16,241 bases of DNA from F23-B02 sp963650165 (GTDB lineage: Bacteria > Bacillota > Clostridia > Oscillospirales > Oscillospiraceae). Positions 6,552 through 13,700 of the stretch are shown here, piece by piece. Where the stretch lies: NCBI GenBank assembly GCA_963650165.1, contig CAVJKX010000029.1, forward strand, positions 1 through 16,241, read 5' to 3'. A program made the translations under genes and the position numbers. Each line of letters starts with the position of its first letter. The first letter of the stretch is position 1. The notes below the pieces were generated by a model. It saw only the letters and a program-made list of their open reading frames with translations. It made no database searches and had not been told where the DNA came from.

Positions 6552-8320
6552 TGAGTCATAAGCAGTACAAGGGATTTGAACCCAAATGGGTCAAGACCCC
6601 TGCACCGGCAAACAGCTACCGCTCGATATTCCGCTGGGGCGACCCGGAGTTTTTCAAGACCCCGAAGGAGTCGCTGTACAAGATGATGAAGGAAGTATTC
6701 AAGCTCACCGACGACGATTTCAGGGAATACTCCGACGATATCGGCTTTGACACCGTTGACCTCTCCGACCACCCCGTGCGGCTCGCGCAGGAGCACCTGA
6801 CGGCGCTCAGGGAGATAGTGGGCGAGGAGGGCTTCTCCGTCTCCGACTACGACCGCCTTGCGGTTGCATACGGCTTCACCGCCTATGATATTCTCCGCCT
6901 GCGCCACAAGATCATCGACGCGGTGCCCGACGTCGTGCTCTATCCCGACACGACCGAGCAGGTCGAAAAGATCGTTGCATACTCAACACAGCACGATATC
7001 CCGCTGTACGTCTACGGCGGCGGCAGCTCCGTAACGCGCGGCGTCGAGCCCGTGAAGGGCGGTATCTCGCTGGATATGAGGAAGCGCTTCAACAAGGTGC
7101 TGTCCTTTAACGAGATCGACCAGACCATCACCGTCCAGGCGGGCATGTCCGGCCCCGACCTTGAAAAAACGCTTCAATCCGCGCCCGAGCTCTTCGGCGC
7201 AAAGCGGCAGTACACCTGCGGTCATTTCCCGCAGAGCTTTGAGTATTCCTCCGTCGGCGGCTGGACTGTAACGCGCGGCGCGGGTCAGAACAGCACCTAC
7301 TACGGCTGCATCGCGGACATCGTCCTCAGCCAGAAGTACGCGACCCCCATCGGAACGATAAAAACCAGCCACTATCCGCGCGAGGCCTGCGGCCCGGATC
7401 TCAATCAGATCATGATGGGCTCGGAGGGCACCTTCGGCGTCCTGACCGAGGTAACGCTGAAGATCTTCCGCTGGATGCCGGAAAACAGGAAAAGATTTTC
7501 GTACATCTTCAAGACCTGGGACGAGGCGATGAAGGCCGCCCGCGAGATGATGCAGCACGAGTGCGGCTATTCCTCCGTGTTCCGCCTGTCCGACCAGGAG
7601 GAGACGAGCATGATGCTCAGGCTCTATAACGTCGATGATACGCCGCTGTATCCGCTGCTCGACAAGCTCGGATATAAGGATATGGAGCGCTGCCTTTTCC
7701 TCGGCTTTACCGACGGCGAGAAGGGCTACTCCAAAAACGTTGCGAAAAACATCGCAAAGATCGCCCGTCAGCACGGCGGCCTGCCCCTGACCGGCTACGT
7801 CACAAAGAGCTGGGAGAAGGGGCGCTTCAACGATCCCTACCTGCGCGATACGCTCATGGACTTCGGCATCACTACCGACACCCTTGAGTGCACCGTCAAC
7901 TGGTCTAACATGGAGCAGGTGCACCTCGACGTGCGCAAGGTCTGCCACGCGCTGCCCAACACCGTAGTCACGACCCACATGTCGCACTGCTATCCGCAGG
8001 GCGCGAACCTGTACTTCATTTTCCTGACCAAAATGCAGGACGAGAAGGCGTTCAAGGCCTACCACGCCACCATACTCGACGCCATCCAGCGCTCCGGCGC
8101 GTCGATAAGCCATCACCACGGCATCGGCAAGATGTTCGCACCCTGGCTCGAGGGCTACATCGGCGAGAAGGAGTACGGCGTGTTCAAGGTGCTCAAAAAC
8201 TACTTTGACCCGAAGTACAACATGAACCCCGGCGGCACCATCGGCCTCGATCTTCTGCCCGAGGAGAAAAAGTTTGACCGTCAGTATACCGATTACGAGT
8301 CCCAGCCGAAGTTCGACTGA
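6551..8320 (+). CDS. FAD-binding oxidase homologous to alkyl-dihydroxyacetonephosphate synthase (ADHAPS/AGPS-like)
   Basis: This 589-residue protein has the vanillyl-alcohol-oxidase/PCMH FAD fold with an FAD-oxidase C-terminal domain. Visible marks are PDVVLYPDTTEQV, GGGSS (156-160), CGHFPQSFEYSSVGGW (223-238) followed by TR at 240-241, MGSEGTFGVLTEVTLKI, and SHHHGIGK with H521-H523. The triple histidine and the VGGW/TR segment are hallmarks of ADHAPS, which exchanges the acyl group of acyl-DHAP for a fatty alcohol to form an ether bond without net redox change. Bacterial homologues also include oxidases of unknown substrate such as E. coli YgcU. No C-terminal peroxisomal-type signal or membrane segment is seen. 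AAGGA lies 10 bases before the ATG. It is the last gene of the operon and ends 22 bases before a terminator stem. Confidence 0.83.
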   Translation: MSHKQYKGFEPKWVKTPAPANSYRSIFRWGDPEFFKTPKESLYKMMKEVFKLTDDDFREYSDDIGFDTVDLSDHPVRLAQEHLTALREIVGEEGFSVSDYDRLAVAYGFTAYDILRLRHKIIDAVPDVVLYPDTTEQVEKIVAYSTQHDIPLYVYGGGSSVTRGVEPVKGGISLDMRKRFNKVLSFNEIDQTITVQAGMSGPDLEKTLQSAPELFGAKRQYTCGHFPQSFEYSSVGGWTVTRGAGQNSTYYGCIADIVLSQKYATPIGTIKTSHYPREACGPDLNQIMMGSEGTFGVLTEVTLKIFRWMPENRKRFSYIFKTWDEAMKAAREMMQHECGYSSVFRLSDQEETSMMLRLYNVDDTPLYPLLDKLGYKDMERCLFLGFTDGEKGYSKNVAKNIAKIARQHGGLPLTGYVTKSWEKGRFNDPYLRDTLMDFGITTDTLECTVNWSNMEQVHLDVRKVCHALPNTVVTTHMSHCYPQGANLYFIFLTKMQDEKAFKAYHATILDAIQRSGASISHHHGIGKMFAPWLEGYIGEKEYGVFKVLKNYFDPKYNMNPGGTIGLDLLPEEKKFDRQYTDYESQPKFD

Positions 8321-8342
8321 GCCGATAAGATGAGATGGTGAG

Positions 8343-8379
8343 CGCCGCAGTGCCTTTTTGCGCTGCGGCGTAAATTTTT
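8343..8379 (+). terminator. Rho-independent terminator of the five-gene operon
   Basis: CGCCGCAGTGC (8343-8353) pairs with GCGCTGCGGCG (8360-8370), 11 base pairs with one T-G wobble, around the loop CTTTTT. TAAATTTTT follows to 8379. It lies 22 bases after the last stop codon. Confidence 0.85.
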
Positions 8380-8381
8380 CC

Positions 8382-8410
8382 TTGAATTATTCGATGTGCC
8401 ATGCTATAAT
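8382..8410 (+). promoter_or_regulatory. Sigma-A promoter of tRNA-Val
   Basis: TTGAAT (8382-8387) and TATAAT (8405-8410) are separated by 17 bases, and the mature tRNA begins 12 bases after the -10 box. The promoter begins right behind the operon terminator, so the tRNA is an independent unit. Confidence 0.8.
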
Positions 8411-8421
8411 ACAAAAGCTGC

Positions 8422-8498
8422 GGAGAATTAGCTCAGCCGGTTAGAGCGCTCGCCTCACACGCGAGAGGTCAGCAGTTCGAGTCTGCTATTCTCCACCA
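8422..8498 (+). tRNA. tRNA-Val, anticodon CAC
   Basis: The 77-base cloverleaf is complete: acceptor stem GGAGAAT (8422-8428) with ATTCTCC (8488-8494), D stem GCTC/GAGC, anticodon stem CTCGC/GCGAG around the loop CTCACAC, T arm with GTTCGAGTC, discriminator A and encoded CCA (8496-8498). The anticodon CAC at 8456-8458 reads GTG valine codons. No integrase or attachment-site duplication is seen beside it. Confidence 0.95.
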
Positions 8499-8504
8499 CA
8501 TACG

Positions 8505-8539
8505 AAAAAGCTCCGGAAGCCGTGCTTCCGGAGCTTTTT
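8505..8539. terminator. Bidirectional terminator between tRNA-Val and the convergent two-component genes
   Basis: A perfect 16-base-pair stem, AAAAAGCTCCGGAAGC (8505-8520) with its complement (8524-8539), surrounds the loop CGT. The stem ends in A5 on one side and T5 on the other, so it can stop transcription in both directions: the tRNA from the left and the histidine kinase mRNA, whose stop codon is at 8557-8555, from the right. Confidence 0.9.
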
Positions 8540-8554
8540 CTGTACCACATTTTA

Positions 8555-9886
8555 TCATATCACGACTTTGAAGACGCTGCCGGAGCCGGGGGAGGAGCTG
8601 ACGCTCACGGAGCCGCCGTGCAGCTCGCATATCTCCTTTACCAGCGGCAGCCCGAGTCCGCTGCCGGAATTTTCACTGCGCGAGGCGTCGGCCTGCCAGA
8701 AGCGCTGCCACGCCTTTTCCTGCTCCTCGGCCGTCATGCCGATGCCGTCGTCGCGCACGGTCAGGCAGGCTTTGCCGTCGGTGCTGTGCAGTGTGAGCCA
8801 AATGTTCCCGCCCTCAACACCGTAGCGGTAAGCGTTCTGAAGCAGGTTCTGAACAAGGCTTGCGAAAAGCTGCGCGTTGAAGCGTGCGTTTATGCCCTCG
8901 GAAATATCCGTGTGCAGGCTTATGCCGCGCCTGTCCTCAGGAATATAGTCCTCGCAGACCTCGCGCACGAGCTCGGACAGGTCGCCCGTGTCGAGCGGGT
9001 AGCGCTCCGTGCCCTGCTGGAGGCGCGTCAGGCTCAGCAGATGATTGACCAGCGAGGACATATTGTCGGCCTGCTCGTCTATGACTTCGAGCGTTTCGAG
9101 GAATTCCTCGCGCGTTGAATCCTTGCGCTTTGCGCGGTCGCAGCTTGCCTTTATGACGGTTATCGGCGTGCGCAGCTCGTGCGAGGCGTCGGAGGTGAAC
9201 TGCTTTTCGGCCGAAAACGAGCGCTCGAGCCTGTCGAACATGCCGTCAAAGGTATTTGACAGCGCGATGAGCTCCGATGGGCCTTTGCGCAGAGCGATGC
9301 GCTGCGTAAGGTCGCTGCCGTCGCTGATGGAGTTTGCGGTCTGGGTTATCTTTTCGACGGGATCAAAGGCGCGCTTTGCAATGATCCAGCCGCCGATTAT
9401 GCTGATCACGAGCATGAGCGGCAGCAGGGTGAGCGTCATTACCATCACCGTGTGCGCCGTTCCGGAATCGTCGTTTTCAGCAACGATGCCGCGTATCCGG
9501 ACGGTCTGGCCGTCGTAGGTCTCGAGCTCGGCGTCGTAGATGTAAAATTCGTCGCCGTCAAGGGTGACCGTCTGCATCTCGTACTCGTTGAAGGGAATGT
9601 CCGAGGGATTCAGCCCGTCGACCGTCACGCCGCGCAGTAGCTCTCCGTTTTCGTCGTAGAATGCGCAGTAAACGCCGCGAATGTAGAAATCCACCTCGTC
9701 CCACGCGATCTCGCTGCGCTCTGTTTCAAACTTGCGCTCGTTATTTGTGACGGTTTCTATAAGGCGCTCGGGCGAGTCGTCCACGAAGCCCTCCTGATCG
9801 ACCCAGAGTATGAATACGAACATCACGATCGACAGAAGCAGCATCATGACGGCTATCCAGACCGTCAGTCTGAGCTTTGCGGACAT
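8555..9886 (-). CDS. HAMP-containing sensor histidine kinase
   Basis: This 443-residue membrane sensor has a first membrane helix (about 8-28), an extracytoplasmic sensing region (about 30-144), a second helix (about 146-170), a HAMP linker (about 171-225), a HisKA dimerisation domain with the phospho-accepting H236 in SHELRTP, and an HATPase domain with the N box around QNLLQNAYRYG (347-357), DDGIGM (379-384) and GSGLGL (408-413). All catalytic motifs are present. The sensing domain, about 115 residues with many acidic positions, matches no ligand-binding family I can name. It starts 2 bases after the regulator's stop, and its AGGGAGG ribosome site lies inside the regulator's final codons, so the pair is co-transcribed and translationally linked. 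It probably phosphorylates the adjacent OmpR-type regulator. The signal is unknown. Confidence 0.93.
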   Translation of the reverse strand: MSAKLRLTVWIAVMMLLLSIVMFVFILWVDQEGFVDDSPERLIETVTNNERKFETERSEIAWDEVDFYIRGVYCAFYDENGELLRGVTVDGLNPSDIPFNEYEMQTVTLDGDEFYIYDAELETYDGQTVRIRGIVAENDDSGTAHTVMVMTLTLLPLMLVISIIGGWIIAKRAFDPVEKITQTANSISDGSDLTQRIALRKGPSELIALSNTFDGMFDRLERSFSAEKQFTSDASHELRTPITVIKASCDRAKRKDSTREEFLETLEVIDEQADNMSSLVNHLLSLTRLQQGTERYPLDTGDLSELVREVCEDYIPEDRRGISLHTDISEGINARFNAQLFASLVQNLLQNAYRYGVEGGNIWLTLHSTDGKACLTVRDDGIGMTAEEQEKAWQRFWQADASRSENSGSGLGLPLVKEICELHGGSVSVSSSPGSGSVFKVVI

Positions 9887-9888
9887 CC

Positions 9889-10560
9889 TCAGTCCTCCCT
9901 GAGCACCCAGCCGATGCCCCAGACGGTGTGTATGAGCTTTTTCGCAAAGCCCTCGTCGATCTTCCTGCGCAGATAGCCGATGTAGACGTTCACGACGTTC
10001 GAGCCGCCCTCGTATTTATAGTTCCACAGATTGTTTTCGATCTGCTCGCGCGAGAGCACCATGCCCTTGTTGCGGATCATAAACTCGAGCAGGGCATATT
10101 CCTTTGCCGTGAGGTCAATGATCCTGCCGCCGCGGGTTACCTGCTTTGCGGAGATATCGACCCTGAGGTCGGCAAGCTCGTACACGTTCGAGTGATTGTC
10201 TCCGCTTTTGCGTGCCATGACGTGGATGACCGCGATAAGCTCACGGAAGTCGAAGGGCTTTACCATGTAGTAATCGCCGCCCGACTCGAGTCCGCGCACC
10301 TTGTCCGACACGCTGTCGCGCGAGGTGAGGTACACGACCGGAGTTTTGCAGCCGTTCTTGCGTATCCTTCGGACAAATTCAAAGCCGTCCATTTTGGGCA
10401 TCATTATATCGAGCACTATAACGTCGTATTCGGCGCATTCGCACAGCTCCAGAGCCTCCAGCCCGTTAAAGCAGGAGTCCACACTGTAGCCCTCGTCGAG
10501 TATCGCCTCGGATATCATTCTGTTAAGGTGCTTTTCGTCTTCGACAACAAGCGTTCTCAT
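9889..10560 (-). CDS. OmpR/PhoB-family response regulator
   Basis: This 223-residue regulator has an N-terminal receiver domain with acidic pocket residues E7 and D8, phospho-acceptor D51 in VIVLDIMMPKMDG, the switch threonine in YLTSRD, and the conserved lysine in MVKPF. Its C-terminal winged-helix DNA-binding domain has the family pattern LTAKEYALLEFMIRNKG, SREQIENNLWNY and VYIGYLRRKID, ending in HTVWGIGWVL. The segment before the KPF lysine reads ESGGDYYM where most relatives have a GADDYL-like sequence, a mild divergence. The ATG follows GGGAGAG on the minus strand. It is the first gene of the two-gene operon from the promoter at 10596-10624, and it may control the divergent SLH protein and its own promoter. 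Confidence 0.95.
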   Translation of the reverse strand: MRTLVVEDEKHLNRMISEAILDEGYSVDSCFNGLEALELCECAEYDVIVLDIMMPKMDGFEFVRRIRKNGCKTPVVYLTSRDSVSDKVRGLESGGDYYMVKPFDFRELIAVIHVMARKSGDNHSNVYELADLRVDISAKQVTRGGRIIDLTAKEYALLEFMIRNKGMVLSREQIENNLWNYKYEGGSNVVNVYIGYLRRKIDEGFAKKLIHTVWGIGWVLRED

Positions 10561-10595
10561 ATGGTCATCTCTCCCGTATTTATCCGTATGGAGCT

Positions 10596-10624
10596 ATTTT
10601 ATTTGTAAAAAAATCTATTGTCAA
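10596..10624 (-). promoter_or_regulatory. Sigma-A promoter of the two-component system
   Basis: On the minus strand, TTGACA (10624-10619) and TAAAAT (10601-10596) are separated by 17 bases. The -10 box ends 35 bases before the regulator ATG. Its -35 box shares five base pairs with the -35 box of the divergent promoter at 10618-10646. Confidence 0.75.
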
Positions 10625-10646
10625 TGCTCTTTAATTAATTTATAAT
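10618..10646 (+). promoter_or_regulatory. Sigma-A promoter of the SLH surface protein
   Basis: TTGTCA (10618-10623) and TATAAT (10641-10646) have a 17-base spacer. Transcription should start near 10653, giving a leader of about 76 bases that ends in AAGGAGG (10714-10720), 8 bases before the ATG at 10729. Confidence 0.78.
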
Positions 10647-10668
10647 AATTGTGGGGTAATGTAAATAT

Positions 10669-10707
10669 GGATCATCATGTGACATTTTACGCAAAATACC
10701 GGATCAT
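10669..10707 (+). repeat. Pair of short direct repeats in the SLH-gene leader, possible regulator site
   Basis: GGATCAT occurs at 10669-10675 and 10701-10707, 32 bases apart, or about three helical turns. Both copies lie in the transcribed leader. OmpR-family regulators bind direct repeats, but usually with 10-11-base or about 22-base periods and upstream of the promoter, so the match is only suggestive. Confidence 0.25.
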
Positions 10708-10728
10708 ATCCTCAAGGAGGACAAAAGC

Positions 10729-13700
10729 ATGAAAAAAAGCTTTGAAAGAGTGCTGAGCATGTTCCTGTGCCTTACCATGGTGCTGGGAATGTTCTGCTTT
10801 GCACCGGAGGCCTCGGCGGCCGACAGCAGCGGCTACGAATGCACGGGCTCGGTCGAGCAGCTTTTGAAGGGCAGCACCGATGCAGCGGCGGGCGAGAACT
10901 ACCGCATCGTCAATAACGACGATATCATAGCCCTTGCCGACTATGTCGCAGCGGGCAGGAACACCAAGGGAGTCACCTTCTATCTGAAGGCCGACGTGGA
11001 TATGCGCCGCAACACATGGAACGGCATAGGCACGTCCAGGTACGCCTTTGAGGGTACGCTCGACGGCTGCGGCTATGCCGTTGTGGGGCTTATAACATAT
11101 CTGTTCAAGAACGCCGGCTCTAACGCGGTCATCATGAACCTCGGCGTAAACGGCGTTTCAAACGGCGCGGACGCGGCGGGCGTCGCATCGACACTGTCGG
11201 GCAAGGTCGTCAACTGCTGGAGCGCGGTAAACGTAAACGGCACCGGCAATAACGGCGGCATTGCGGCCATCGTCAGCGGCGGCAAGATCATAAACTGCAC
11301 GAACTACGGCACCGTAGCAGGCAGCGGCAACGTCGGCGCCATTGCCGGCCAGATCAGCCGCACGGAGATAAGCTGCGCATACTATACCTACTACAGCGCC
11401 GACAAGAACGTCGGCAAGTCCGACACGTTCAGCAGTGTGGACACGATGCGCTTTGCATCGAGCCCCACCGTGTGCCCGACCGAGGCGAAAAAGACCGTCG
11501 GCAATGTTACGAGCGACGATCTTCTTGCGCTTCTGAACGCATGGGTATCGGCAGACGGCGGCGCGAAGCTGCGCAAATGGGTGTTCAGCACCGATGATGC
11601 AAGCGTTGAGCGCCTCGGCGGCAAGTACCCCATGGTCGCTTACCCCGGCTATGTTTCGGAAACGCCGGTGTATACAAACAGCGTTACCATGTCAACGCTC
11701 TATGAATCCGGCACCGATGCGCAGTCCGGCATATGCTACAGCATAAGCGACGTCGAAGAGCTCGAAATGCTCGCAAGCTTCGTAAACGGCGGACACAATA
11801 CGGAGGGCGCGACCTTCTTCCTTACGGCCGACCTCAGCGTCGTCGTGAACGGTTCGTTCTACAAGGGCGAGAGCTGGGTGCCCATAGGCAGCAGCGAGGA
11901 AAACAGCTTCAAGGGCGTTTTCGACGGTCAGGGCTTTGTCATAAACGAGCTGATAATAAATAAGAGCAACGATCCCGCAGGTCTGTTCGGCTATGTGAAC
12001 AGCAGCAAGGCGGTCATCAAAAACGTCGGCGTCGGCGGCGGCATTACCGCAAACGCCTATGCGGGCGGCATCGTCGGCTTCCTTCGTGCGGGCACGGTCG
12101 AAAACTGCTGGACGAGCCTTGACGTCAACGGCGACAAGGCCGCAGGCGGCATCGCGGGCTATATGGACAACGCGAAGATCTATAACTGCGCTGTCTACGG
12201 TACGGCGACGGATAATCACAAATACGGCGCCATTGCCGGCGAATCGACGGTCAACAGTACCGTTCAGTACTGCTATTACAGCGACGATAACTCCGCTGCT
12301 TCCGGCACACCGAGCGCCGGAACATACGGCATAAACGTCTCTTTCAAGGTAACAAACGGCCAGTATAATCTCACGAGAAGCATCAACATAAGCGGCCAGA
12401 AAACGCTCAAGGTGCTCAATGCCCTCAACTACTGGGTCGATACCCTCGGCAGCGGGCAGAACATGCGCCACTGGAAGCAGGATATCTCGGCCGAAAGCGT
12501 TGCACGCCTGCGCGGCAGCTTCCCGGCGCATATATACTTTAACGACTCCTCGACACTCGAGTATATAAGCGAGACCACGGAGGAAACCGAGGACCGCACC
12601 GATAACCCGTATAACGTTATCTATAAGTGCACGGCCACCATGACGGAGCTGTACAACAGCAAGACCGACGCTCTCTCCGGCGGCAACTACAGCATATCCA
12701 CCGCCGACGAGATGGGACTGCTTTCAAAGTACGTTCAGGAGGGCTATGCGACAAAGGGCGCAAACTTCTATCTGACGGACAACATCAATATAACCACTCA
12801 GGGTATCGACACCGAGGGTGCGGGCTGGGTGCCTATCGGAACGACGCTCAATAACCATCAGGGCATATCTACCATAACCTACTTCCGCGGCAACTTCGAC
12901 GGCTGCGGCTACACGGTAACGGGCCTGTACATAGTCTCCGACTTTATCGATATGGCCGGTCTCTTCGGCCAGTGCTGGGGCAGCACGATAAGAAACCTCG
13001 GCGTTGCCGGCGAGATACTCGGCGACGATGAGGTCGGCGGCATAGTAGGCCGCGCAAACGAATGCACCATCGAAAACTGCTGGTCGTCGGTCATAATCCA
13101 GGCCTCCACCGAGGTCGGCAGCATCGTCGGCTACGCGCACAACTCGACCATATCCAACTGCGGCGCATACGGCCCGCTTTACACCACCAGCGACGAGGGC
13201 GAGAAGTCCGGCTTCGTCGGAAGATCCAACGGCTCGACCTTCAATAACTGCTACTATCTCTACGGCCTTATCGACGCATTTTATAACCAGGCCGACAGCA
13301 AAAGCGTCTTTAACGACTGCATGTACTTCAAATACGATACCGACGGTACGCAGAAGTGCACGCTCCAGAAGGCCATCACCGTCGACAGCTACACCGGCGA
13401 CGATATGCTCGAGGCTCTCAACGCATGGGTGTATATGCAGAATAACGAGCTGTACTGCTCGTGGCACACGGCCTCGTCCGTAAACGAGATACCCGGCGCC
13501 AACGGCTACTTCCCGGTGCTCGTCAATCCCAAGCAGAGCGGCACCGGCGGCGACGACGGCTACTGCGGCGACTATGAGGCGACAAACACCATGCGCGCAC
13601 TGTACAGCACACGCTCCGACGGCGTGAAGGGCGGCTGCTACAGCATAAGCAATCTGGAGGACCTCGTCGCGTTCAGAAAGTATGTAAACGAGGGCTACAA

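Noticed and set aside
6983..8119. 378-codon minus-strand open frame opposite the ADHAPS-like gene, and a similar one at 5178-6218 opposite the kinase
   Set aside because: Both are shadows of strongly conserved plus-strand proteins. No motifs or ribosome sites support them.
8422..8498. tRNA-Val as an integration site for a mobile element
   Set aside because: No integrase gene, phage-like gene or repeated tRNA 3' end is present nearby; the tRNA is flanked by two ordinary terminators.
8522..9118. 198-codon plus-strand open frame over the 3' part of the histidine kinase gene
   Set aside because: It begins inside the bidirectional terminator stem and its translation is a shadow of the conserved kinase domains.
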